Source of the DNA: an uncultured Verrucomicrobia subdivision 3 bacterium
GTDB lineage: Bacteria > Verrucomicrobiota > Verrucomicrobiia > Limisphaerales > UBA11358
Length of the DNA: 32,121 bases
NCBI GenBank assembly: GCA_903872345.1
Contig: CAIQKM010000144.1
Location: 1-32,121, forward strand
Direction of reading: 5' to 3'
Both the position numbers and the translations under genes were made by a program. Below, piece by piece: positions 22,611 through 31,912 of the stretch; the stretch's first letter is position 1; each line of letters begins with the position of its first letter. The notes under the pieces are model-generated. The model ran no database searches and was not told the origin of the DNA. It worked only from the letters and a program-made list of their open reading frames with translations.

Positions 22611-23465
22611 TCAGGCTGATGTCGGAGCTGTATTTGACGCTGTATCAGCGGGGCAAATTGTCTGTTGCGGTTTTTGGGCTGGGCTTTCAGTTGCTACGTC
22701 GGCTGAACTTTTGTCTGACTTGCTTCGTAAAGATTTGTTTGCCGCTCTGGCAATTCGTTTGCTCGCGGTATCAGCTTTTTCGCCTTCGACAACTTCTCGT
22801 TTTAAAACTTCGTGTTCAAGAACCGAGCGGATTTGCTCGATGTCGATCTTTACATCTGGAGAAATTCTCTTTAATTCCCGTTTCACAATTGTCAGAACAG
22901 GTTCGGTTAACAGAACAGCGCCAATCGAAAATCGGCTCAATGCTTGCTTCTGGTCGTACAAGTCGTTCAGGGCTGATTTTGACCAGCTTTCCTTCGTGTA
23001 AAGAAACAGCGCCTCCAGGTCAGACGAATTACGGTGGTTAAGAGCTAGAAAGTTAATTTCAATGACCAGTTCATGATCAACCGGTTTGGAAAAAATCACT
23101 CGATATACCCGCCAAAGAACCCCGTTCGTCAAAACAACCCAGTCAACCGGTCCATTGACTGCGTAGTCTACAGCTTGTTTGACGTAGCTCTCTTTGAGCT
23201 CTTGGTTGACAGCCTTGGCCTCGATAAAAGATTGTGTGGTTTCGGAAACTTTTATGGACAAGTCACAAAATGTTCCCCGGATACATTTTTCAGAAGTAAT
23301 TTCAGTATATTTAGCATAGCCAAAAATTTCCGACAACATATCGGTTATGATGATCACCGTGTCGGATTCGTTGGCATCATGCGCTTGAGCTGCTGTTAAA
23401 ATGGGTTGGAACTTCTTAATTCCGGCTACAAGTCGGTCTGCAACCTTCTGAGGTATGTTTACCAT
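22611..23465 (-). CDS. HsdR_N-type (PD-(D/E)XK) nuclease-like protein
   Basis: The 284-residue protein matches the N-terminal domain of type I restriction endonuclease R subunits as a stand-alone protein. The catalytic constellation is intact: Glu33 (ANESDT), Asp68 (GTFCDLSI), Glu82-x-Lys84 (FIEAKA), followed by Gln97 (YVKQAVDYA) and the TNGVLW strand (113-118). The helicase part of HsdR is absent. Residues ~180-250 are helical and charged; the last ~30 are a Ser/Ala/Pro-rich tail. ATG 23465 is preferred over an upstream TTG. The gene is AT-richer than its surroundings and lies 51 bases downstream of a K+ channel gene on the same strand. A role in defence or DNA processing is possible but unproven. 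Confidence 0.82.
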   Translation of the reverse strand: MVNIPQKVADRLVAGIKKFQPILTAAQAHDANESDTVIIITDMLSEIFGYAKYTEITSEKCIRGTFCDLSIKVSETTQSFIEAKAVNQELKESYVKQAVDYAVNGPVDWVVLTNGVLWRVYRVIFSKPVDHELVIEINFLALNHRNSSDLEALFLYTKESWSKSALNDLYDQKQALSRFSIGAVLLTEPVLTIVKRELKRISPDVKIDIEQIRSVLEHEVLKREVVEGEKADTASKRIARAANKSLRSKSDKSSADVATESPAQKPQQTICPADTASNTAPTSA

Positions 23466-23516
23466 AGGTGGATTTATACTTAAGCGTTCAAAATAAACAA
23501 GAAGCAATTAAAAAAG

Positions 23517-24263
23517 TCATGGGTTTCGCCTGAGCTGGTCAATCTTTTCTTCCAGTTTTTCAAGCCGGGTCAGGATTTTGTTTTCTTCATGCACAATACT
23601 TTGTTGCTTTGGTCCGACAAAAAAAGATGCGGCAAGACCGCTCAAAATTCCAAAAAGCCCAATTCCTGAAACCATTAGAAACATTGCCAGGATTCTTCCT
23701 TCACCTGTAACCGGATACACATCTCCATAACCCACGGTTGTAATGGTCGAAACACTCCACCAGATAGCATCGCCTGCCGTTTTAATATTTGCGGTCGGCT
23801 CATCCTGCTCGCAAACAAGAATTCCCACAGAGCAAAACATGACGAGCAGAAATGAAGTCAAAACAACGGATGCAAATCCGGTTTGAAATTTGTTTTTCAA
23901 CAAAACCGAACTCACTTTTTGAGTTGCTCTGATGGCGCGCAGTAATCGAATCACCCTCAAAACCCGAACCAGCCGCCCTATACGTAAAAATGGAACATTG
24001 GGGATGCTGGCAATGAGGTCAATCCACCCCCATTTAAGAAAACTAAGCTTTGATTCCGCTTTATGAAAGCGAACGCCAAAATCGGTCAGCAACAAAATAC
24101 AGACAAGGGTGTCCAGTGTTTGCAATATGTCCGTGATTTCCTTGGGTAGTTTGAAAATCGTGTCTGCCCCGAGTGCCCCCAGAACTATAATTGAAAGAAG
24201 GAGAACAATGATCTGAAACAGACCTACTTTATCAGAATGCTTTCCAATTGTTCCATTCATCAT
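23517..24263 (-). CDS. voltage-gated K+-channel-like protein
   Basis: The 248-residue protein has the six-helix plan of a single Kv-type subunit: S1 ~14-32, S2 ~47-62, S3 ~77-88, and S4 with Arg at 94, 97, 100, 103, 106, 109 and 112, exactly every third residue. S5 (~128-150), a pore helix and the selectivity filter TTVGYGD (175-181), and S6 (~190-214) follow. Residues ~222-246 form a short coiled coil (ENKILTRLEKLEEKIDQL) that could tetramerise the subunit. It should make a K+-selective tetramer in the inner membrane. ATGs at 24263 and 24260 are both possible. Like the downstream HsdR_N gene it is AT-richer than the rest, suggesting joint acquisition. Confidence 0.92.
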   Translation of the reverse strand: MMNGTIGKHSDKVGLFQIIVLLLSIIVLGALGADTIFKLPKEITDILQTLDTLVCILLLTDFGVRFHKAESKLSFLKWGWIDLIASIPNVPFLRIGRLVRVLRVIRLLRAIRATQKVSSVLLKNKFQTGFASVVLTSFLLVMFCSVGILVCEQDEPTANIKTAGDAIWWSVSTITTVGYGDVYPVTGEGRILAMFLMVSGIGLFGILSGLAASFFVGPKQQSIVHEENKILTRLEKLEEKIDQLRRNP

Positions 24264-24444
24264 TGCTTGTTAACTGTTTGCCTTTGAATTTGCAATGATG
24301 ATTCTCTTGGAAAACCATTTCAGCAGGCAAGCGAGGGGATCTATTTGTGCGCTTTATATGTTAAAAATCTTGTCATCTGCCCATTGCTGACGGTTAGATA
24401 AGCATTTGCCGCCGCGTAAATCGTATATCGCCAATCGTAAATCC
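24264..24444. other. intergenic spacer with TCGTAAAT-type repeat
   Basis: The right end (24415-24444) contains CGTAAATCG, CGTATATCG and CGTAAATCC spaced irregularly, another short repeated-word stretch, and it abuts the stop of the EamA gene. The rest is AT-rich and should hold the channel promoter; no boxes were fixed. Confidence 0.45.
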
Positions 24445-24918
24445 TCACGCGTTGGTCACCGGCCCGCCGGCCGTTCCACCGCCCGCCGCATTAATACCCG
24501 GCACCTCCGCCGGTTTCTTCTTCACCCGCTCGCTATAACTGATCAACACCGCACCCGCAATGATGAGCGTCACCCCCGCCCAGCGCCAGCCGTCCACGTC
24601 CTCTTTCAGGAGGAACTTCGCCGCGAGGGTGGTCAGCACAAAGCTCAACGCGGTGAGCGGCCAGATGAAGCTCACGTCGCGCATGCCCAGCAAATAATTC
24701 AGCAGCACAAAAAAAGCCGTCTCCAGCACCAGCCCCAGCAACACGTCGCGGGTGGTGAACCAGTCGCCTACCAGGCGCAGAACGTTTTTCCAGACCGGCA
24801 GGTCCGCCTTGCGCGCGTTGTAAAGGATGCCGATCTTGTCCAGCCCGCGCTTGAGCGTGATGACGCCAACCGCCTCAAACGAGAAGGCGATGACAAGGAT
24901 GATTAAAATTTTGGTCAT
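24445..24918 (-). CDS. half-size EamA/SMR-type transporter
   Basis: The 157-residue protein has four membrane helices (~3-19, ~58-80, ~85-107, ~114-130). It is a single EamA-type repeat, the size of ArnE/ArnF or SMR proteins, which work as dimers. KEDVDGWRWAGVTLIIAGAVL near the end is the typical last EamA helix. The C-terminal ~25 residues are a flexible, Gly/Ala-rich tail. The ATG overlaps the hpnK stop by four bases (ATGA), so it is coupled to hpnK and hpnD and may move a lipid-linked sugar or similar substrate across the membrane. This is inference from context. It ends the long operon. Confidence 0.82.
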   Translation of the reverse strand: MTKILIILVIAFSFEAVGVITLKRGLDKIGILYNARKADLPVWKNVLRLVGDWFTTRDVLLGLVLETAFFVLLNYLLGMRDVSFIWPLTALSFVLTTLAAKFLLKEDVDGWRWAGVTLIIAGAVLISYSERVKKKPAEVPGINAAGGGTAGGPVTNA

Positions 24919-25745
24919 AAATCCTGGTAACGAATCAATTGGATGCCCTGCACCGCCACCAGGGCTTTCACCCGGGGACTCACCAAGGCCTCGTACTCAT
25001 GCTTAAATTTGTCCAGCGAGGGATGCGAGTAAAGCTCCGAATCGCCCGCCGGCAGTTCCGGCAGCAGTTTCAGAATGTAATCCTCATCCACCTGCGAATC
25101 CTGGAGCAGGCCGAACGTGATTTGCGCATGCCGGATGCCGCGTTGTTCCAGCGGCCGCCGGGCGCGGTTGGAAAGCCATTCGTAAATGCCCGCGTGCGAC
25201 ACCCGGTAAAACCAGCGCCCCGCCGCCATGCGCCGGCTGCGGGCCAGGCAATCCCGCGTGAGCCGCAAATGCCGGATGCCCAGTTTGCCGGCGTCTTCCA
25301 TCAGGATGGAGAAAATCACCGGATGCAAATGCAGGTGCAGGTGGCCGTTCACGTGGTCCAGCTTCAGGCCGGTGGCATGGAACTTTTCAAACTGCGCATG
25401 AATTTCCGCGCGGAGCTGGGACCGCAGCTTGCCTTTGAAAAAGTAATTCATGCCCACCCCCACCGGGGAATTGCTAAATTCCCCGCGCGCATTGACCAGC
25501 CCGGGAATCGCGGCCGGTGCCAGGGCCGAATGCCCCATGAGCAAGGTGAGATGCAGACCGGTGCCGAGCCGGGGATTTTCCTGGGCCAGCCGTACCGCCT
25601 CCGCGCAGCCGGGTTCGTTTACCATCAGGCTGGCGGTGGTCAAAATGCCGTTACGATGCGCCTGTATCACGGCGGCATTCACGGAACTGGAGAGGCCGAA
25701 ATCGTCCGCGTTGACGATCAGCCGGCGCGGTTCAAGGCTGGCCAT
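24915..25745 (-). CDS. hpnK: HpnK/ChbG-like (YdjC) carbohydrate deacetylase-type protein
   Basis: The 276-residue protein belongs to the YdjC/ChbG family (metal-dependent deacetylase fold); the hopanoid-associated branch is called HpnK. Seen: LIVNADDFGLS (metal-binding Asp pair), GTGLHLTLL (His), LDHVNGHLHLHLHP (His-rich metal site, residues ~133-146), and SELYSHPS near the end. All metal ligands appear intact. ATG 25745 gives the family's normal N-terminus; it overlaps the end of hpnD by 14 bases. The biochemical role of HpnK is not established; the link to hopanoids rests on gene neighbourhood, which holds here too. Confidence 0.87.
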   Translation of the reverse strand: MASLEPRRLIVNADDFGLSSSVNAAVIQAHRNGILTTASLMVNEPGCAEAVRLAQENPRLGTGLHLTLLMGHSALAPAAIPGLVNARGEFSNSPVGVGMNYFFKGKLRSQLRAEIHAQFEKFHATGLKLDHVNGHLHLHLHPVIFSILMEDAGKLGIRHLRLTRDCLARSRRMAAGRWFYRVSHAGIYEWLSNRARRPLEQRGIRHAQITFGLLQDSQVDEDYILKLLPELPAGDSELYSHPSLDKFKHEYEALVSPRVKALVAVQGIQLIRYQDL

Positions 25746-26601
25746 AACGGGTGGTTGTGGAACCGGCGGTAAAGCGCAGCCAGGCACCGAAGATCAGCGC
25801 GATTTTCTCGAATTTGCTCAGTTTGACCGGCTTGGCCCCGAAGACATTGAATCGGTTCGCTTCCAGCTTTCGCAGCAACTGCCAGTAAACCGTGCCCATC
25901 AATTCGGCCGCCACCATCGCCTTGCGGTCTTCCGCCGGCAGGGTGGTGCGGGCAAGCTGATAAAAATGCCGCGCCCGGGCGGCAATGCTTTCCGCCAGCT
26001 TGAAATAGCGATCCGAATAGTTGCCAGCCAGAATCTCCTGCTCCGTCACGCCGAAACGGGCCAGTTCGTTCAGCGGCAGATAAATCCGGCCACGGGCGGC
26101 ATCGTTTTTCACATCGCGCAGAATGTTGGTCAATTGCAACGCCTTGCCCAGATAAATGGCGTAGTCATGGCAGGCCTGATTCCGATAGCTGAAAATTTCA
26201 ATGCTCAACAGCCCCACGGCGGAAGCCACCCGGTAGCAATACTGTTCCAATTGCTCCTGGGTTTCATACCGGAGGATATCGAGATCCATTTCACAACCCT
26301 TGATCACCTCATCCAGCAGGGCAAAGGGCAGTTTGAATTCCGCAATGACCGGCTGGAACTCTTGGTTCAGGACAAACTCGGGTTTATCCGTGCCGCAGGC
26401 GCGGCGGATGTCCGCGCGCCACGCGGCCAGTTGTTCACGGCGGGTAGCCACGGGGATGGCATCCTCATCGGCGACATCATCCACGGCCCGGCAAAAGGCA
26501 TAGAGGGCGGCCATGGCATCCCGGCGGCGGCGGGGAAGCATGATAAAGGCCAGCGCCAGATTGGAGGCGCTTTTTTGGGTGAGGGCGCGGCTGTGCTGCA
26601 T
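25732..26601 (-). CDS. hpnD: presqualene diphosphate synthase (squalene/phytoene synthase family)
   Basis: HpnD condenses two farnesyl diphosphates to presqualene diphosphate, the first step of the HpnCDE route to squalene and hopanoids. The 289-residue protein has the two Asp-rich prenyl-synthase motifs: DDVAD (41-45) and DVKND (163-167), inside LGKALQLTNILRDVKND. The stretch MDLDILRYETQEQLEQYC with VASAVGLLSIEIF is typical of HpnD rather than plant-type phytoene synthase. hpnC, hpnE and shc are not in the window, so carotenoid (crtB-like) use cannot be excluded. Four bases separate it from the small membrane protein gene upstream, and it overlaps hpnK downstream. Confidence 0.9.
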   Translation of the reverse strand: MQHSRALTQKSASNLALAFIMLPRRRRDAMAALYAFCRAVDDVADEDAIPVATRREQLAAWRADIRRACGTDKPEFVLNQEFQPVIAEFKLPFALLDEVIKGCEMDLDILRYETQEQLEQYCYRVASAVGLLSIEIFSYRNQACHDYAIYLGKALQLTNILRDVKNDAARGRIYLPLNELARFGVTEQEILAGNYSDRYFKLAESIAARARHFYQLARTTLPAEDRKAMVAAELMGTVYWQLLRKLEANRFNVFGAKPVKLSKFEKIALIFGAWLRFTAGSTTTRYGQP

Positions 26602-26605
26602 TAAA

Positions 26606-26869
26606 TCAAAGTCTGGGCTTCATCGGGGCCTCCGGGTCGCGCGGCGGAGGCAGACCGCCGGTTTGGGCCAGGGTGGGGTTGGCTTTGCGCCGGTGACTGT
26701 TGCGTTTGCGTTTGCGCTTGCGAGAACCCTTGGCGGCCGAGTTCTTGGCCAGAAACCACCAGACCACCACGCCGGCAATGATCAAACTGGCCAGCACAAT
26801 GATCAGGATTCCAAAAACATCCTGAAACCAAGATCCGGGCGATGGCAGGTTGAGCGCTTGCTTTTCCAT
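26606..26869 (-). CDS. small basic single-pass membrane protein
   Basis: The 87-residue product has one strong membrane helix (residues ~19-41, FGILIIVLASLIIAGVVVWWF), then a highly basic stretch (about 47-63, SRKRKRKRNSHRRK) and a Pro-rich tail. I know no family. The ATG lies one base after the NtrC-type stop and its stop is four bases before the hpnD start, so it is firmly within the operon. The positive-inside rule puts the basic tail in the cytoplasm, where it could bind nucleic acid or acidic lipids. Confidence 0.78.
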   Translation of the reverse strand: MEKQALNLPSPGSWFQDVFGILIIVLASLIIAGVVVWWFLAKNSAAKGSRKRKRKRNSHRRKANPTLAQTGGLPPPRDPEAPMKPRL

Positions 26870-26870
26870 A

Positions 26871-28282
<1,412 letters not shown>

Positions 28283-28286
<4 letters not shown>

Positions 28287-29677
28287 GTTACAAATGGCTT
28301 GGGCACCGTTTTCGCGGGAAAGGTTACCATGAATTTCGCCCCCTTTCCAAGCTCCGATTCCAACCGCACCGTGCCGCCGTAAAGTTCGGCGTTGTGCTTC
28401 ACGATGGCCAGCCCCAGGCCGGTGCCCTTTTCCTTGGTGGTAAAGTAGGCTTCAAAAATGCGCTCCACCCGGTCCGGCGGCACGCCCGGCCCGTTGTCCG
28501 CCACGGTCACCACCACGGAATGATCCCGCAGGCAGTCGGCGGTGAGAACGATCTTTCCCCGCCCGTCCAGCGCCTCGCGCGCGTTTTGCAGCAGGTTGAC
28601 CACAATCTCGGAGAAATGCCCGCGCTGCATCAGCAGCGGGGGAAAATGCGCGGCCAGATGCTTTTCCAAAGCAATCTCCGTGGGCATGGCCGCCGGCAGC
28701 ACCTGGCTGATGGCGCGGTCCAACTCCTCAACCACGTTCAGTTTTTCCACCCTGCCCTCGCTCAACTGCGCGTACCCCATGATTTGCGTGATCACCCGGT
28801 CCGCCCGGGCCACTTCTTCCTGGATGATCTCAATCTGCGACAGGGAGGCCGGTTTGTTTTCCCGCGCCGACCGCTGGAGCGAGTGCGCGCTGTTGCTGAT
28901 GATCGCCAGCGGATTCTTGATCTGGTGCGCAAACTCCGCCGCCAGCCGGCCCGCCGCCCGCAATTGATTTTCCCGCACCGCGAACTCTTCCGCCTCCGCC
29001 GCCACCACATGCTGCTTTTCCACAAACGCCTGCGCCCCGTGGCAACTGATCGTGGTCAGCCACAACACCAGCAGCCGCAGCAGGAAGGACTCGCCCAGCC
29101 CCTCGTTGGGGGACAGGTCCATGGCCTTGATGGTGGCGTCGTCCAGATTGGCGATGATCGTGGAATTCAGCATGGCCACCAGCACGTAGCACATGCTGAT
29201 GGCAAAATTCAGGAACAACTGCGAGAAGCCGGGCGGAATGCTGGCCGCATTCCGCAAAATCAACCCCACGAACAGCCAGTATAAAATGCTGTCCATCCCG
29301 CCGGTGATCACCGACATGCAGGCCACCAGCAAGCCGTCCACCAGACTGCTCGTCACCACCGTCCATTGCAGCACGGCCAGCGGCAGTCGCCGGCTAAAAA
29401 GGATCGGCAGCGCCAGCAGCGCGCACAGGGGAACATAAAACCAGAAGATGATCTGCATCGTCTCCACCACCACGTCCTGGGTGCTGGAGATGTTGCCCAC
29501 CCACAGGGAATTCCGGTAGAACGAGTAAAAGATGGTGCCAATGAAGAAGCATTTGGCCGGGAGCATCACGTTGCGCTCCATCAGCTCGATGCGCCGGCGC
29601 GCCCGCTCCGCGTCCGGCGCCGGAATTTCGAACAGGGCCGGCAGACGCTTCAACCAGGGCTCGCGGCGCTTGTTCAT
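28283..29677 (-). CDS. membrane sensor histidine kinase
   Basis: The 464-residue protein has about six hydrophobic segments in the first ~220 residues (for example 74-95, 100-122, 130-144, 150-172, 199-212) with little extracytoplasmic sequence, so it may sense something in or at the membrane. HisKA has phospho-acceptor His251 in EFAHQIKNPL. HATPase_c shows the N box VVNLLQNAREAL (359-370), DNGPG (394-398), the F box IFEAYFTTK, and GTGLGLA (418-424). All catalytic boxes are intact. It phosphorylates the overlapping NtrC-type regulator downstream. ATG 29677 lies six bases after the coaC stop. Confidence 0.95.
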
Positions 29678-29683
29678 GGGCGG

Positions 29684-30232
29684 TCAGGCCAGCAATTCCA
29701 GTCCGCGCGCCGCGATTTGCTCCACCGGCCACAGCCGGCCGACGCCTTCGTAACCGCAGGATAACAGGCCCTCGTCCGGACCGATGAAAACCACCCCCCG
29801 CTGTTTCAGCGTCTGCACATTCGCCTGCGTGGCCGGGTGCAGCCACATCTTGCCGTTCATCGCCGGGGCGATCAAAATCCTGGCCGACGGATTGAGCGCC
29901 AGCGCGATGCAGGTGAGCGCGTCATCCGCCAGCCCGTGCGCCAGCCGCGCGATCACGTTGGCCGTGGCCGGAGCGATCAGCAGCAAATCCGCCGTGTCCG
30001 CCAGTTCAATGTGGGTCGGCTTCCAGCCTTCATCCTCGTCGTAAAGATCCGTCACCACCGGCCGACGCGTCAGCGTCTTGAACGGCAGGGGGGTGACAAA
30101 CCGCTGGGCGTCCGCCGTCATGACCACGCGCACGTCGCCGCCCTTTTTGGTCAGCAAACTGGCCAGGTCCACCGCCTTGTGCGCGGCAATGGAACCGGTG
30201 ACCCCGAGGATGATTTTTTTGACGGTCGCCAT
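29684..30232 (-). CDS. coaC: phosphopantothenoylcysteine decarboxylase (monofunctional CoaC)
   Basis: The FMN enzyme decarboxylates 4'-phosphopantothenoyl-cysteine to 4'-phosphopantetheine in coenzyme A synthesis. The 182-residue protein has the FMN/HFCD fold start LGVTGSIAAHKA, the active-site His74 (THIELA), PAMN (123-126, Asn126) and Cys159 (SCGYEGVGR), the same triad as in E. coli Dfp. Most bacteria make a CoaBC fusion of ~400 residues; here the ligase half (CoaB) is missing and must be encoded elsewhere. It sits between gmk and the two-component genes, close to both. Confidence 0.93.
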   Translation of the reverse strand: MATVKKIILGVTGSIAAHKAVDLASLLTKKGGDVRVVMTADAQRFVTPLPFKTLTRRPVVTDLYDEDEGWKPTHIELADTADLLLIAPATANVIARLAHGLADDALTCIALALNPSARILIAPAMNGKMWLHPATQANVQTLKQRGVVFIGPDEGLLSCGYEGVGRLWPVEQIAARGLELLA

Positions 30233-30281
30233 GCTTTCAATGTGAACTTAAATCTTCGTTTCGCAACCTCAAACCCGCCGC

Positions 30282-31022
30282 TTACAGCTCCGGCGCGAGC
30301 GACCGGTCCGAGTGCATTTTTTCGGATTCCACAATCGCCAGCATGCGGCGCAGGTCTTCCTCCTTGCTGCCGCTGATGATCAGATAGTCAAAATTCTTCC
30401 ACTGCGAGATTTCCTGTTTCGCCACCGCCAGCCGCTTCTGGATCACCGCTTCCGCGTCCGCCCCGCGCTTCTTCAGACGCTGCTCCAGCACTTTCAGCGA
30501 GGGCGGCGTCAGAAAAACCGTCACCAGCGCCCGCCGCAGTTCCGGCTCGGTCTCCGCCTGCGCCCGGATGGTGGCCGCCCCCTGCACGTCCACATTCAAC
30601 AGCACGTCCCGGCCCTCCCGCAATTTGCTGAGCAGCTCCGATTTCAGGATGCCGTAGCTGTTGCCATATACCGTGGCGTTCTCAATGAAATTGCCCGCCT
30701 GCAACCGTTTCAAAAATTCCGCCGCCGTAAAAAAGTGGTAGTCCACGCCGTCCCGCTCGCCCGGGCGCGGTTCCCGCGTGGTGCAGGTGATGGCGCGGGT
30801 CATCTGCGGCTGCGATTTCAACAGCAGCTCGCACAAGGTGGTCTTGCCGCCGCCCGAGGGGGCGGAAATCAAAATGAGCAATGGCGGCGTCGCCCGGGCG
30901 GCCGCTTTGGGCGCGGGATTTGGCGCGGGTTTGGGGCCCGGTTGCGGCTTCGCGTTTGGGGCCGGCGATGGGGCCGGCGGACGCTGCGGGCGCTGTGAAC
31001 GTTGCTTTTGGGGCTGGGCCAT
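30282..31022 (-). CDS. gmk: guanylate kinase with N-terminal Pro/Lys-rich extension
   Basis: Guanylate kinase turns GMP or dGMP into GDP or dGDP. The core from residue ~46 to the end (about 200 residues) is a normal Gmk: P-loop SAPSGGGKTT (53-62; more often SGPSGAGKST), the GMP-binding TTREPRPGE, DGVDYHFF and NVDVQGA. Before it lies a ~45-residue tail of Pro, Ala, Lys and Gln with no structure expected. ATG 31022 is the first credible start, eight bases after the yicC stop; the open frame continues further upstream but overlaps yicC. The tail may be a low-complexity extension or a start misplacement, although no ATG follows it closely. Confidence 0.93.
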   Translation of the reverse strand: MAQPQKQRSQRPQRPPAPSPAPNAKPQPGPKPAPNPAPKAAARATPPLLILISAPSGGGKTTLCELLLKSQPQMTRAITCTTREPRPGERDGVDYHFFTAAEFLKRLQAGNFIENATVYGNSYGILKSELLSKLREGRDVLLNVDVQGAATIRAQAETEPELRRALVTVFLTPPSLKVLEQRLKKRGADAEAVIQKRLAVAKQEISQWKNFDYLIISGSKEEDLRRMLAIVESEKMHSDRSLAPEL

Positions 31023-31030
31023 GGTCGGAA

Positions 31031-31912
31031 TTATTCTACGTTCTGGGCCTGTTCGCGGAACTTTTCCAGTTCCGCCTTCAAAGTCACCACTTCGCGCGAA
31101 ATGACCGCGTCGTTCGCCTTGGAACCGATCGTGTTGATTTCCCGGTTCATTTCCTGCGCCAGAAAATCCAGCGTGCGCCCGACCGGTTCCCCGGACTTGC
31201 GACAATCTTCATATTGCTGGAAATGACTTTGCAGCCGGGTCAGCTCCTCGGAAATATCCGAGCGGTCGGCGAACAGCACAATCTCTTTCAGCAGCCGTTC
31301 GTCATCCGCCGCGATGCTTTCCAGCCCGGCGCTTTTCACGCGTTCCAGCAGTTGGCGCCGGTAATTCTCCGTGGTCGTGGGCGCCTGCTTGCGAACTTTT
31401 TCCACCGCCGTGCGCATGCTGCCGACCCGGGCGGTCAGATCCTTGGCCAGATGGGCGCCCTCGCGCTCGCGCATCTTCAGCAATGCCGTCAGCCCCTGAT
31501 TCAAGGCCTTCTCCACCGCCGGCCACAGGTCTTCGGAACCCGCCAGCTCTTCATCCGTCTGAAAGACCCCCGGCGCGCGCAGCACCTGGTCCAGCGTCAC
31601 GTCCCCGGAAATTTTCAATGATTTCGCCAGCCGGGCAAACTCGGCGGCATACGCCTTGGCCAGCGCTTCATTGATGTGCTTGCGGGCGGATATTTTGTTC
31701 TCGGCCGTGTGCAGCGAAATTCGCGCGTTCACCCGGCCGCGGGCAATGTGCTTGTTGATCGCATCGCGAATCTGCACTTCCAGTTGTTCCAGTTCGCGGG
31801 GGAGCGTCACCGAGACCTCCGCCTGTTTGCGGTTCACCGAGCTTAGCTCCACCGTGACCTTGAACCCGTCCTGCGCGGTTTCGCCACGCCCGTATCCCGT
31901 CATGGATTTCAT
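31031..31912 (-). CDS. yicC: YicC/YloC-family endoribonuclease-type protein
   Basis: YicC proteins are now known as endoribonucleases acting on small RNAs and mRNAs; they are usually encoded next to gmk. The 293-residue protein starts MKSMTGYGRGE, the exact family opening, and ends with the conserved C-terminal domain (RLQSHFQQYEDC ... PVGRTLDFLAQEMNREINTIGSKANDA). ATG 31912 is selected from this opening; the open frame upstream is not family sequence. It is the first gene of the operon that continues with gmk, and its promoter should be in 31913-32121. Confidence 0.95.
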   Translation of the reverse strand: MKSMTGYGRGETAQDGFKVTVELSSVNRKQAEVSVTLPRELEQLEVQIRDAINKHIARGRVNARISLHTAENKISARKHINEALAKAYAAEFARLAKSLKISGDVTLDQVLRAPGVFQTDEELAGSEDLWPAVEKALNQGLTALLKMREREGAHLAKDLTARVGSMRTAVEKVRKQAPTTTENYRRQLLERVKSAGLESIAADDERLLKEIVLFADRSDISEELTRLQSHFQQYEDCRKSGEPVGRTLDFLAQEMNREINTIGSKANDAVISREVVTLKAELEKFREQAQNVE

